Source of the DNA: Aureococcus anophagefferens
Taxonomy: Eukaryota > Sar > Pelagophyceae > Pelagomonadales > Pelagomonadaceae
Length of the DNA: 64,000 nt
NCBI RefSeq assembly: GCF_000186865.1
Contig: NW_008705561.1
Span: forward strand, 1-64,000
Direction of reading: 5' to 3'
Shown here: positions 37,781 through 47,706 of the stretch, one piece after another
How positions within the stretch are numbered: the first letter of the stretch is position 1
Layout of the letters: every line of letters begins with the position of its first letter
Position numbers and translations under genes: made by a program
The notes under the pieces: model-generated
Told to the model about the DNA's origin: nothing
What the model saw: only the letters and a program-made list of their open reading frames with translations
Databases searched by the model: none

Positions 37781-38716
37781 CTACCCCCCGTCACTGGCTT
37801 GCAAGATAGCCCTGTACTTCTCAACAACGGAGTGGTGAGCATACATGAGATCCCCAAATGTGCCATGGGTTTTCAAGTAAATGAGGCCAGCGCCAGCAAG
37901 GATTTCCTTTAGTTGGTCGTCGGGCCGCTCGACTGTGAGAAGTTTTACAGTGTAGAGGTGCCATGGAAAGTCCTTTGCGATGAACGTCTCCGCGCCCTCG
38001 ACGTCTAGCGACATGTAATCAATGACATTTGGTGCATTGGCCCTCGTTAGTACCTCGCTCAGTGTGACCGTATGCATCTTCGTTGCTCCAAACTTTCTAT
38101 TTATCACGCCGTTGTCGAATCCCTTGCGCACGATGCCACCCATGCCACCGGGGTCATTTACTCCGGAGCCAAGTTCGCCTTTTCTCCCACCCCCTCCAAA
38201 CGTGAAGGTGACGACTTCATTGTTCATGCTGCCAACTACGCCCCCAACGACGGTGCACCTGCGCCGAGCCAGACCAGACCAGTACTGAGAGTTAGCTTCG
38301 ATGCACACACCGTCCCAACCGAAGTCCCGCTCGAGCATAAGCGTGTTCGACAATGCGATCGCGTCGTTAGATGCGAGGTCAACAAAATATCCCCGGCGGC
38401 CCTCCGTAAGCAATGCGACGGTGAGATCTTGTCCCACCTGCGAATGGCTGAGAGGCGTGTCTTGTGGGGTATAGAACGGCGAGGCGCGGTCTCGCGTCTC
38501 GTTGCCAATAAAAACATGTATTGTCTTCCATCCGCTCGAAGGCGGCTCTGCAGGCTCGCGGTGCAACTGGGCGACTTGTTGAGCCGTTATCGCCGGCAAC
38601 AGACACAACAAGCATTTTGAACATTCCCGAGGCCACCGCGCAATGCCGTCCATGGCGCCGGCCGCCATGGCTGCGCAGCGATTGTCGGCAGCCCAAGCGA
38701 GATACCTTGACTGCAT
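37781..38716 (-). CDS. FkbM-family SAM methyltransferase, compositionally distinct
   Basis: 311 aa from MQSRYLAWAADN, or 290 aa from MDGIARWPRECSKCLLCLLPAITA (38653), which has the better leader. VGQDLTVALLTEGRRGYFVDLASNDAIALSNTL (around residues 100-130) is the Methyltransf_21 motif I region, WDGVCIEANSQYW gives the acidic ribose contact, and VIDYMSLDVEGAETFI is the FkbM signature. The enzyme probably O-methylates a sugar or related hydroxyl. Base composition is clearly AT-richer than its neighbours, with codons such as ATT, AAT and GTA used freely. That suggests a different origin. Confidence 0.88.
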   Translation of the reverse strand: MQSRYLAWAADNRCAAMAAGAMDGIARWPRECSKCLLCLLPAITAQQVAQLHREPAEPPSSGWKTIHVFIGNETRDRASPFYTPQDTPLSHSQVGQDLTVALLTEGRRGYFVDLASNDAIALSNTLMLERDFGWDGVCIEANSQYWSGLARRRCTVVGGVVGSMNNEVVTFTFGGGGRKGELGSGVNDPGGMGGIVRKGFDNGVINRKFGATKMHTVTLSEVLTRANAPNVIDYMSLDVEGAETFIAKDFPWHLYTVKLLTVERPDDQLKEILAGAGLIYLKTHGTFGDLMYAHHSVVEKYRAILQASDGG

Positions 38717-38764
38717 GATTGAGTGAATTCGAGCTTGTGTAATGGGCTGCCATCTCGCGCGACG

Positions 38765-41721
38765 ATGATGCGACGCTGGCCCTGGCTCCTGGCGTGCTGC
38801 AGCCGGGCCTTCGAGCTGTTCCAATACGACACGCGCCCGGCGACGCTCCTGCACAATGCGACGAGAGCGTGGTGCGCGCAGTCGCGGTGCTGCGACGCCT
38901 ACACCTTCGAGTCGTCGCGCCAGCGCGACGCGAGCGGCTTCGTGCTGCCGGCGCTCTGGGCGCGCATCAAGGCGCTGCGCGACCGCATGCTCGCGACGAC
39001 GGCGCCGGCCGTCGTCTGGGTCGACAGCGACGTCGTCTTCGTGGACGCGGGCTGGTGCCCGTCGTTTGACGGCGGCGCGTCGATGGTCGTCGCGCGCGAC
39101 CCCTACCCGTGGACGTCGTCGCTCAACCACGGCTTCTTCGCGCTGCGCAACGACGCCGCCGGGCGCGGCATCGCCGCGGCGCACTGGGACGCCTGGGCCA
39201 ACGTGTCCGCGGCGTACGTCGCGGAGGACGGCGAGTGCTTCGGGAACCGGACCGCGGCGCGCTGGAAGCAGTGCCGCGTCGGCGGGAAGTACGCGGGGCA
39301 GGGCGCCTTCAAGACCTACGTGCTGCCGCGCTTCCGGGCCGCCATCGCCATCGTGCCCGACAAGACGTTCCAGTCCGCGGACGCGCAGGAGTGCGACGGC
39401 GTCGTCAAGCACTTCGCCGCGGGCCGCACGGCCGAGGCGCTGCGCCTGCGCACGGTAGAGCGCTGCGCGGAGAGCTACTTCCGCGCGCCGGCCGGCGGGG
39501 CCGCGGCCGCGCCCGAGCGGCCGCGCGCGGCCCGCGGCGGCGGCGGCCGGCCGCTCGGCCGCGGCGCGTGGCTCGACGGCTTCCTGGAGCCCGCCGTCGC
39601 CGCGTCGCTCGCGCCGATCCCGGCGCGGGTGCGGCGATCCATCCTCGAGCGCACGGGGCTCGCGCCGACGCTCGTCGCCGCCGTCGGGCGCCTCGGCGGC
39701 GACGCGGCGCGGCGGCGGCTCCAGTACCGCACGCCCCTCTACCTCATCGACGACGCCGCGCGGCGCGTCGACATCGTCCTCGGCTTCCCGGGGACGTCGT
39801 TCGACGAGCAGGCCTGCGCGCACGTGTCGCTCCACGCGGCGCCGCGCGGCGGCGACGCGCTCCTCGCGGTCTGCGAGCGGTTCCGCTCGAAGAGCAAGCA
39901 CTCCAAGGGCCGCGTCGTGGCCGAGAAGTGGGCGACGGCGAGCGTGCGTCGACGCCGCGTCCGGCGCGCCGCCGCGCGCGACCGCCGCGTCGCAGGTCTT
40001 CTGGCTGCGCCTCGAGGCCACGGACGCGCGGCCCGCGGGCGCGGCGCGGCGGCGCACGTGCCTCGTCGTCGCGAACGTGACCAAGGCCTGGGACCTGCCC
40101 GGCCTCCCGGCGCACCGCACGGAGTTTGTGCGCCACTTCCGGGCCCACGCGCTCGTCTGGGACGGCGACGCCGTCGCGACGCTCGTCGGCTTCTCTGCGA
40201 CGTCGGCCGTCGTCGCGCCGGGCTTCGGCGGCGACGGCGCGCCGCGGTTCGCGCCGCTCCGCGTCGGCGGCCGCGACGTCGGTGTCGCCGACGCGGCGCC
40301 GCTCGCGCTCGCGGAGTGCGGTTTGCTATTGGCGCTCGCGCCGGTCGGGGGGGGGCGCTTCGTCGTCGTCCTCTTCCGGCCCGCGGCGCCGTTCGACATC
40401 GTCGCCGCGGGCGCGGAGCCGATGTGCCTGCCCGCGCCGGGCGACGGCGCGTGCGCCGCGGACGCGGAGGTCACGGCGCTCGCGCGTGGCGGCGGCGACG
40501 TCCTGGTGGCCTACACCGTCGGCGGCGCCGCGGCGGCCCGCGTCTCCGCGCCGCTCGCCGAGCTCGTCGCGCTCGCCGGCGGCGACGGCGCGTGCGCAGC
40601 GAACGCGCCCCCGCCGTTCGTCGAGCCGTCGTTCCGCGCGGCGGCGGTCGACGCGCCGCGCGCGGCCTACTGCTTCAGCGGCCACCCGCGCGCGCTGACG
40701 CATCCCGCGGTCGCGGCGTCGCTCCGGGACCGCGCGACCCAGCGTGCATCGACGAGTTTTGACCGGGAAAATTGTCATCGTCGCCGTCGCCGTAGGCGCG
40801 ATCGGCGCGTCCGGCGCGCACGTCGACGCGTTCTTCTACCTCGCGGACGACGACCCGGGGAGCAGCCACGGCCGGCCCAGCATCCGCGAGGCGCGGCAGC
40901 GCGTGCTCGACGTCGTCGCGTCGTTCCGGCCCAAGGACGCCTACGTGGGCCCGTTCGTCGCGGACGCGCTGCCGGACGCGCTGCCCGCGGGCCGGCCGTT
41001 CCCGAAGCAGTTCCGGCGGGGCTACTACTGGCCCAACAAGCGGCCGCCCTGGGCCTTCCAGGTCTGGTGGGCGACCTGGGAGAAGGTGCGGCGCTGCTTC
41101 GCGCTCGTCGAGGACTTCGAGCGGTCGACGCTGCGACGGCGCTACGACTTCGTCGCGCGGCTCCGGCCCGACCTCTGGTTCTTCGGCGCGCCGCCGCCGC
41201 TGGCGGCCATCTTCCCGCCGTCGGCGCCGCGCGGCGTCGCCTTCGCCGCCGGCGTCGTCGGCAGCTTCCGGCGCCCCGAGGCGGCGAACGACCACGTCGC
41301 GTGGGCGAGCCGCGACGCCGCGCCGGAGTACTTCCGCCTCGTCGACGCGCTCGCCGCCGGCGACGACTTCCGCGAGATGCTCGACTACGGCGGGACCTGG
41401 CTCCTCTGGCGCATGCGCAACCGGTCCGTGCCCGTGGCCGCGCCGACGCCGCTCGCGCCCTACACGGTCGCGCGCGCGTGCGACGGCGCCGCGCCGGGCC
41501 TCGCGGTCGCCGTGGAGTGCTACCGCTGGCGCGTCGACGAGGCGCGCCGCACGGCGAGCCCGCCCCTCGCGCTCGCCGACCTCCGCGCGGCCTACGACGC
41601 GTGCGCCGCGCGCTGGGACGAGGAGCGCGCGGCGCGGCCCGCGTCGACGTGCGCGGCGATCGACGACGCGCCGACATACAACACGTGGTCCTTCCCCGCG
41701 CGCGGCGACGCCGCGGCCTAA
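38765..41721 (+). CDS. Three-domain glycosyltransferase fusion
   Basis: Exons 38765-39943, 39996-40743 and 40796-41721 give 950 aa; both introns are 52 nt and GT-AG. Leader MMRRWPWLLACCSRAF. Domain 1 (FELFQYDTRPATLLHNATRAWC, VVWVDSDVVFVDAGWC, LNHGFFALRND) is GT34-like and paralogous to the gene at 33647. Domain 2 (~residues 300-620) is Ala/Val-rich and beta-like, with LYLIDDAARRVDIVLGF and LFRPAAPFDIVAAG, suggesting a beta-propeller. Domain 3 (AAYCFSGHPRALTHPAV, VDAFFYLADDD, YDFVARLRPDLWFF) belongs to the same motif class as the LLSG/RPDV proteins at 21697 and 49278. Convergent with the next gene with 2 bp between stops. Confidence 0.8.
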
Positions 41722-41723
41722 CG

Positions 41724-42542
41724 TCACCGCGCTTCCTTACGGAGGAGCGCGAGGAGGCGGAGCGCCTCCTCGGCCTCGACCTGCGCCTCCCAGTGCTCGA
41801 GGACGCGGTCGCCGGCCGCGGGCGCGGGCTCGGAATCGTCGCCGGCGAGGGCCGCGTCCGGCGCCGCGGGCCGCAGGCCGAGCTTGTCGCGGCAGTCGGC
41901 GACGCGCGCGCGCGCGTCGGCCGTGAGGCCCCGGAGCGCCTCGTACTCGGCCGCCATGCGCTCGACGGACGCGACGGAGCCGTTGAACGTGTCGTAGTGC
42001 GCCGCGAGGAGCGACTCGACGGCGTCCGTCGCGACCTGGAGCTGCTTTCGCAGCGTCTCGTAGGCCCGGTTCCGCAGGTGGACCTCGCCGACGCGCGCGC
42101 CGTCGCGGAAGACGCCGCAGTCGCCGAGCGCGGCCGCGCCGTCGTTGAGCAGGTCGAGGCGCGCGACGGTCACGTCCGCGCCGAGGGCGCCGCTCCGCGC
42201 GGCCGGGTCCGCGTCGACGTAGAGCCGCTGGTCCTCGAAGTCCGCGCCGAGCCGCCGCCGCACGGCGCTGCGGAGCTCGTCGACCGTCGACGCCGCGCCG
42301 AGCCCCCGGAGCCGCACGACGGAGCCCTCGAGCGTGAAGACCTTGAGGTCCCCGGCGCCGTCGCCGCCCTCCTCCGCCGGCTCCGGCGCCCCGGCGCGGC
42401 CCCGGGCCTCCGCGGACAGGATCGACACGAGCTGCATCATGGGACGGAAGTTGGACGAGAAGAAGTCCGGGTTGATCTCGCTGTGGAGCCGCCGCTGCAG
42501 CGCGGCGACGTCGCCGCCGCGCAGGGCCGCGTCGTCGTCCAT
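41724..42542 (-). CDS. Coiled-coil hypothetical protein
   Basis: 272 aa from MDDDAALRGGDVAALQRRL; an upstream in-frame ATG at 42614 would add an unlikely basic leader. INPDFFSSNFRPMMQLVSIL lies near the start, and a Val/Leu/Arg-rich beta-like segment is central (LKVFTLEGSVVRLRGLG). The C-terminal helical part (SLLAAHYDTFNGSVASVERM, DRVLEHWEAQVEAEEALRLL) has a spacing faintly like vesicle-tethering subunits such as Sec8, but it is too short. No firm assignment. Confidence 0.6.
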   Translation of the reverse strand: MDDDAALRGGDVAALQRRLHSEINPDFFSSNFRPMMQLVSILSAEARGRAGAPEPAEEGGDGAGDLKVFTLEGSVVRLRGLGAASTVDELRSAVRRRLGADFEDQRLYVDADPAARSGALGADVTVARLDLLNDGAAALGDCGVFRDGARVGEVHLRNRAYETLRKQLQVATDAVESLLAAHYDTFNGSVASVERMAAEYEALRGLTADARARVADCRDKLGLRPAAPDAALAGDDSEPAPAAGDRVLEHWEAQVEAEEALRLLALLRKEAR

Positions 42543-42667
42543 GATATTTGGCGGTTTGCGCGCGAGGCAACGAGGCCTCAGTAGTTTGTACCCATCGGCG
42601 CAAAGCGCCGACACGGAAGCACCCCGGCTTCACCGTCGACCGCGCATCGAGCCGGTTTCATTACACG

Positions 42668-43756
42668 ATGGCCGACGATGGCGACCACGAAACCCTTCGC
42701 GTCGGCGACACGTTCCCGAACGTGCGTGCGCACCACGACGCGCCGCTCGCATCGCTCTCCCCGCGCAGGTGTCGTGCAACACGACCCACGGCATCATCAC
42801 GTCCATGCACCAGCACTTCGGGTCGTCCTGGGCGCTCGTCGTGACGCAGCCCGAGGAGGGCAACGCCGTGGGCCTGACGGAGCTCGGCGAGCTCGAGCGC
42901 ATGAAGCACGAGTTCGCGGCGCGCAAGGTCCAGGTCTACGTCATCTCCTGCGCGGACGCCGGCGCGAACGAGGACTGGCTCCGCGACGTGCACAGCGCGA
43001 CGGGCTACAGCGTGAGCTTCCCCGTGATCCACGACGGCGACTTCGAGATCTGCAAGAAGCTCGGCATGATGCCGCCCGGCGGCGCGCCTGACGACGAGGG
43101 CCGGCTCCGGGACCTGCTCCGGGGCGTCTACCTCGTCGACACGGCCAAGCGCGTCCGCGTCATCATGCACTACCCCGCGAGCGTCGGCTGGTCCTCCTAC
43201 GAGATCCTGCGCTGCTTCGACGCGCTCTTCCGCGCGGACGCGCAGCTCGCGACGCCCGTGAACTGGATCGCGCGTCGCCCGCGCCCCCCCTGTTTCGCCG
43301 CGCGCGCGCGCGACGCGCCGCCGCAGGAGGGCCGCGACGCGTTCCTCCAGCCCGAGGTCGAGACGTCGGACGCGCTCCGCGACTTCCCGCGCGGCCTCCG
43401 GTCCATCGAGGTCCCGAGCGGCCAGGACTACCTCCGGCTCACCGCGGACCCGCGCGACCCGGCGTCCGCCGCGCGCTTCGGTCGCCGACGCGGCGACGCG
43501 ACGCGACGCGCGCCGTCGTCGACCGCCCCCCGCCGGCAGGCTCAACCGCGACGACCTCGCCAAGGACGGCTCGCTGAAGTTCCGCCGCGGCTCCCGGTCG
43601 TCGCTCGACGAGGTGGGCATCCGCAGCGTCATGGACACCGCGGGGGGGTTGGAGGCGTTCCGCGGCAGCCGCGGGTCCGGGGACCTCACGGCCGAGCCCG
43701 ACGAGGCGAGCGCGGAGGTGACCCTCGACGGCGAGGACGACAACACGTTCTCCTGA
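42668..43756 (+). CDS. Peroxiredoxin-6-like protein lacking the peroxidatic cysteine
   Basis: Exon 1 42668-42721, intron 42722-42768 (47 nt, GT-AG), giving VGDTFPNVSCNTTHGIIT as in 1-Cys peroxiredoxins. HFGSSWALVVTQPEEGNAVG aligns with the catalytic block W..LFSHP.DFTPVCT, but the Cys position is Gly (AVGLTELG) and the neighbouring Pro and Thr are also changed. RGVYLVDTAKRVRVIMHYP, TPVNW and VPSGQDYLRLTADP complete the Prx6 fold. A second, GC-AG intron (best guess 43473-43539) leads to a ~70-residue polar tail ending at 43756. An in-frame 57-nt GC-AG intron at 43270-43326 is also possible. It cannot act as a classical peroxidase. Confidence 0.85.
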
Positions 43757-44370
43757 TGCGCGGGGTATTCGGTATTTAAGTACCATATCCCGCCGGCGGG
43801 ATATGTCAAACGGCGCTTCCGAGTCAACCTAGGCTTCGAACTTGAGCAGGCCATGTAATTCAACAGGGACCTCAACGAGGCCGCTTACCCTTCAACGGCG
43901 ATCGCCGGACGCTGCGCGGCCGCGGCGATGCGGAGCGCGTGCGCCGCGCCGGCGGTGTCGGCCTACGACGACACGCGCCGCGCGCTCGTCGCGACCGCGG
44001 GCTCGCAGTGGCGGCGCATGACCTTCGACGGTGTCCACTGGGGCCTCCAGGTCAGCGTGCTCGAGGCGCTCAGCTCCTCGAGCTCGTCGCCGCGGCGGCC
44101 CGGGCCGTGCCGCCCACTGGAAGGGCGGCGCCCGGCCAACCCCAGGCCAGCCCGGGCGACCCACAGAGCACCGCGTCGACACTAAACAAGACGCCGGCGG
44201 GGCATGTTAGCATGTTTTGGGGGGCGGTCGCGGGCGCCGCGCAGCTTCGAGGACAAGGCAGGGTGGCGACTCGCATGATCATACGACTCGGAGGGCTTCG
44301 CATCCTCGCCGACGGCGTGAGCTCGAGAACCGCCGGCGGTGATCCGGGCCTGGCGGGTGTCCAGATATTA
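43757..44370. other. 614-bp intergenic interval with a palindrome
   Basis: Contains the 22-bp palindrome at 43784-43805 and an AT-richer patch up to ~43870. An 85-codon plus frame at 43928-44185 shows no domain. Presumably it carries the 3' ends of the convergent peroxiredoxin-like and sulfotransferase genes. Confidence 0.5.
43784..43805. repeat. 22-bp perfect palindrome after a stop codon
   Basis: CATATCCCGCCGGCGGGATATG reads identically on both strands. It lies 28 bp after the peroxiredoxin-like stop and is preceded by TTAAGTAC. The core TCCCGCCGGCGGGA recurs at 51463-51476, also directly after a stop codon and preceded by TTAAAGTA. Confidence 0.85.
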
Positions 44371-45285
44371 TCAATCGCCGCAGGATGCGCCCGGGTCGTC
44401 GAGGAAGCGCCGGTCGTCGGGATGGTCGCGGAGCCAGCGGAGCCGCAGCGCGGGGTGCGCGCGGCCGACGAGGCCCTTGGTCGCCAGGCAGACCGTGGCG
44501 TTGTCGTAGATCGAGCGCCAGTGGTGGGTGCCGATTTTCTTGCTCACGATGCCCCCTTTTTGATGCCCTCGGCCGACTTCGATGCCCTCCTCGCGCATGT
44601 GGTCAGGTTCGGTCGCGTTGACGATAGCGAGGACGTCCTCCAGGCCGACGTCCGCGTCAAGGAAGCTCGCGATGCGGAAGATCTGGGCGACCTTGTCCGC
44701 CATCAGGTCCTCGTAGAAGATGACCATCGTGGGGTTCGTCACGCCAAGCGCCTGGGCCCACACGTAGCGCAGCGAGATGATCGCGGCATTCTCCGTCGCC
44801 CACTTGGCGAAGTGTGGATGCATCCCGGGGTTGGCGCCGGGGCGGGGATGCGTGCTCCACTCGATCCACGACTGCGTCGTATCTCGTGGATCGCGGACGA
44901 TCACGAGGAAGCGCAGATCCGCGAGCTCGGACGCGTTCACGTAGCGGCGGCTCACGCAGGCCTTGCTCCAGAGGTCCTGGACGCCGCGGATCTTGCACTT
45001 GGCCAAAACGCTGAACGCTGGGTCTATGTGGCTGCTAAAGTCCTGGAACGGCGGCAGCGCGGCCGGGAGCGAGTGTTTGTTGCGCAGGTCGCAACGGGCG
45101 CTTGTCCTCCCCGACCGCTCGTACAGGCTATAGACGATGTACTCCAGCAGAGTCGTGCCGCTCTTCGGCGACCCGTTGCAATTGACCGTCGGCGCCGAGG
45201 CGTTGTACAGGACGCCGTAGGCGCGCCCCGGCGTTGGCGCCGCAACGAGGCTCGCGAGGACCAGAGCGCTCCATCGCGCGACCAT
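44371..45285 (-). CDS. PAPS-dependent sulfotransferase (Sulfotransfer_1 type)
   Basis: 304 aa from MVARWSALVLASLVAAPTPG (signal/anchor). NCNGSPKSGTTLLEYIVYSL (~residue 37-56) carries the full 5'-PSB loop with the catalytic-type Lys and SGTT. FLVIVRDPRDTTQSWIEW (~122-139) is the 3'-phosphate motif with Arg and Ser. KGGIVSKKIGTHHWRSIYDN near the C-terminus resembles the G-x-x-G-x-x-K block of cytosolic-type folds. Golgi sulfation of carbohydrate or other secreted acceptors is inferred. Confidence 0.92.
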   Translation of the reverse strand: MVARWSALVLASLVAAPTPGRAYGVLYNASAPTVNCNGSPKSGTTLLEYIVYSLYERSGRTSARCDLRNKHSLPAALPPFQDFSSHIDPAFSVLAKCKIRGVQDLWSKACVSRRYVNASELADLRFLVIVRDPRDTTQSWIEWSTHPRPGANPGMHPHFAKWATENAAIISLRYVWAQALGVTNPTMVIFYEDLMADKVAQIFRIASFLDADVGLEDVLAIVNATEPDHMREEGIEVGRGHQKGGIVSKKIGTHHWRSIYDNATVCLATKGLVGRAHPALRLRWLRDHPDDRRFLDDPGASCGD

Positions 45286-45771
45286 CGCGTGGTTAATCAC
45301 GAGTACATGTACATACATGCATAATTTGTATTTTTTTTTTTTTTTTCCCAACTTCAGTGAAGCCGGCGGCCTAAGCTGAAGTGAGTGAAGCCACCTCCCC
45401 CAGGGAACTTGCCTGTTAGCCGCGAAGTTAGCCGCGGCACAAGGTGTCACACGGATTCGTGAAGCCGAGTCTTTCAACCGACCACTGAATAGTTGGATGC
45501 GGCCCGACGACTCGGATCTCGGATCCGGCCACGGGATATGTTATCATAAGCGCGGCTTTCGCTCCGGCTCGGGTTCGAGGGTTCATCTTCGGGCGTAGGT
45601 AAGTACGTTCGTTACGAGGAGGTTTCGTCGGGACGAAGTGGGTCCGCCGCGCGGAGTTTGTGGGGGGCGTTCGGAGAGCGCGCGGCGGGTCGTCGGGTCG
45701 GCCGCCGCCGCCGCCGGCGCGGCGGCGGCGCGAGGCGGCGGCGGCGCGCGGCCGTCGGCGCGGCGCGCGCC
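45286..45771. other. 486-bp intergenic interval
   Basis: Upstream of the sulfotransferase start and downstream of the PP1 stop (both minus strand). It contains a T16 run at 45331-45346 and a comparatively AT-rich patch (45290-45420) that probably holds the sulfotransferase promoter. From 45660 onward it becomes a GC-repeat-rich 3' flank of PP1. No gene recognised. Confidence 0.5.
45331..45346. repeat. T16 homopolymer
   Basis: Sixteen consecutive T, 46 bp upstream of the sulfotransferase start (A16 on its coding strand). The longest homopolymer in this GC-rich window; length may be assembly-sensitive. Confidence 0.9.
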
Positions 45772-46743
45772 CTAGGGGCCTTTCCTGGCCGGGGGCGTCG
45801 CGGGCCTCGCGGCGCCGATGGCCTGGCGCTTGGCCTTCTCGGCGGGCTTGAGGATCTGGAAGGAGCACATGAGCGTCTCGTCGACGGCCATCATGCCGCC
45901 GGCGTTGTCGAACTCGCCGCAGTAGTTGGGCGCCGAGAAGATGGTCACGAGTTGCCGTCGCGCGAAGAACTCGTAGCCGTCCTCGACGACCTGGTGCGCG
46001 CGGCACACGAGGTCCAGGTCCATCTTGCGCAGGAACTGGGCGACGATGTCCTCGCCGAAGGTGAAGGACACGCCGCGGTCGTTCTCGCCCCAGCCGACCA
46101 TGTCCTTGTCCGGGTCGCTCCACAGCAGGTCGCAGAGCAGGCCCGTGTCCGGCACGTCCGTCGGCCGGATGATTTTTTTGATCTGGTCGATCTGCTGCAG
46201 CTCGGGGCTCAGGCCGCCGTGGCAGCAGAAGATCTTCTCGTCGACGATGGCCGCCACGGGCAGGCAGTTGAAGCAGTCCGTGAACGTCTTCCACATCTTG
46301 ATGTTGTACCGCCGCTTGCACTCGTCGTAGAAGCCGTAGATGCGGTTGATCGACGCGCACTCGTGGTTGCCCCGCAGGATGAAGAAGTTCTCCGGGTACT
46401 TGATCTTGAACGCGAGCAGCAGGCAGATCGTCTCCAGCGACTGCTTCCCGCGGTCGACGTAGTCGCCGAGGAAGAGGTAGTTGGCCTCCGGCGGGAAGCC
46501 GCCGTACTCGAAGAGCCGCAGCAGGTCGTGGTACTGCCCGTGGATGTCGCCGCAGATCTTGATCGGCGCCTCGAGCTCGAGCAGGATCGGCTGGCTCATG
46601 AACACCTCGCGCGCGCGCACGCACAGCATGCGGATCTCGTTGTCCTCGAGCGCGACCTGCTTGCCGGGGCGCTCGCCCCGCACCGCGAGCAGCTTCTCCA
46701 GCACGGCGTCGACGGCGTCCGACGTGGCCGCCATCGTCGACAT
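45772..46743 (-). CDS. PP1: Serine/threonine protein phosphatase PP1 catalytic subunit
   Basis: 323 aa. All PPP-family metal and catalytic blocks are present: [88 protein letters not shown] and [20 protein letters not shown]. These distinguish PP1 from PP2A. Length and the short Lys/Pro-rich tail are usual. Substrate choice depends on RVxF regulatory partners in nucleus and cytoplasm. Intronless here. Confidence 0.98.
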   Translation of the reverse strand: MSTMAATSDAVDAVLEKLLAVRGERPGKQVALEDNEIRMLCVRAREVFMSQPILLELEAPIKICGDIHGQYHDLLRLFEYGGFPPEANYLFLGDYVDRGKQSLETICLLLAFKIKYPENFFILRGNHECASINRIYGFYDECKRRYNIKMWKTFTDCFNCLPVAAIVDEKIFCCHGGLSPELQQIDQIKKIIRPTDVPDTGLLCDLLWSDPDKDMVGWGENDRGVSFTFGEDIVAQFLRKMDLDLVCRAHQVVEDGYEFFARRQLVTIFSAPNYCGEFDNAGGMMAVDETLMCSFQILKPAEKAKRQAIGAARPATPPARKGP

Positions 46744-47201
46744 CGTTTACACCGGGAACGCCGCCGCGGGGTCACCAACGACGACCTTGAAGCCCGACCG
46801 CCTCGAGCGGCCGCGCCGAGGGCGGGACGGCGACCGGGGACGCGTCGACCGGGGCCGGGGGACCGACGAGGTCGTGCCCGGGGCCGGGGATCGACGGGGC
46901 CGCCTCGGGGACCGAGCGCGGGCCTGAGCGACACCGCAAAGACCGACAAGTCGCGGCGACGACCAAATCGACCGAGTTGAGGGCCGAGCCGCGGCCCGTC
47001 GCCTTAGGCTAACGTTGAAGCGGCTCTTGCCCTCCTCAGCCGAGCGTGTGTGCCGAGGTGCGCCCGCGTTCGTGGCTGAAGCGCAGCGTACCCGCATCCC
47101 CAACGCGTCGAGCGACACGCAACACAAACAGCACCACCGCGAGCACCCAAGCTTCTGAACGCGCGCGGCGAAAAAATCGCCGTTCCAGAGCCGAAAAAAC
47201 C
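46744..47201. promoter_or_regulatory. Divergent intergenic region (PP1 / small membrane protein)
   Basis: 458 bp between divergent starts. It is GC-rich, with imperfect CCGGGGCCGGGG-type repeats at 46845-46900 and a patch rich in CGAGCG/AACACAAACA nearer the right-hand gene. No TATA box. Likely houses both promoters. Confidence 0.4.
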
Positions 47202-47699
47202 ATGTCCAGCGCCTTCAACCCGCCGAAGACGATGAGCCAGGACGACGTGCGGCGCGTCGCGGACGTGCGGCGCAACGTGTGGACGGCGGGCATCGGCGGC
47301 GGCGTCGCCGGCGTGTTTTTGGGCTCGACGGGCTGGCTGGGCCTGCGCCACCTCGGGAAGCTGCCGAAGCAGATCAAGACGCCGAACCACTACGCGCTGA
47401 TCACGATGGGCACGGGCGCGCTGTTCAGCTTCCTCTGCTCGCTGGCCGCGGGCAAGAACTCCGTGCAGCGCATCGGCGACGTCTTCACGCGCGGCGCGCG
47501 GACGCCGTTCGACGACGAGGACGTGCGCGAGCGCTACCCGTCGAGCGCGGCGCTGCACGCCAACAAGGCCGACGTCGAGGACACGGAGGCCCGCCGGTCG
47601 CGGCTGCGAGCGACGCTCGCGAAGCGCACCCCGCCGACGCCCGCGCCGGACGCGGACGAAGCCAAGTACGGCTTCGCGCCGAAGCCGCCGGACAAATAA
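47202..47699 (+). CDS. Small two-TM protein of unknown function
   Basis: 165 aa from MSSAFNPPKTMSQDDVRR. Two hydrophobic segments, VWTAGIGGGVAGVFLGSTGW (~residues 27-46) and YALITMGTGALFSFLCSLAAG (~65-85), flank a short basic loop. The glycine-rich first helix looks like a small mitochondrial or ER membrane protein. The soluble C-terminus ends YGFAPKPPDK. Family not recognised. The start is fixed by an ATG preceded by an A-rich context (GAAAAAACC). Convergent with the next gene, 7 bp between stops. Confidence 0.75.
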   Translation: MSSAFNPPKTMSQDDVRRVADVRRNVWTAGIGGGVAGVFLGSTGWLGLRHLGKLPKQIKTPNHYALITMGTGALFSFLCSLAAGKNSVQRIGDVFTRGARTPFDDEDVRERYPSSAALHANKADVEDTEARRSRLRATLAKRTPPTPAPDADEAKYGFAPKPPDK

Positions 47700-47706
47700 C
47701 CACTTC

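Noticed and set aside
41724..42542. Exocyst Sec8 assignment
   Set aside because: Only a faint helix-spacing similarity at the C-terminus; protein far too short and N-terminus unlike Sec8.
43928..44185. 85-codon plus-strand ORF
   Set aside because: Low-complexity Ser/Pro tail, no motif, no homologous neighbour; insufficient support.
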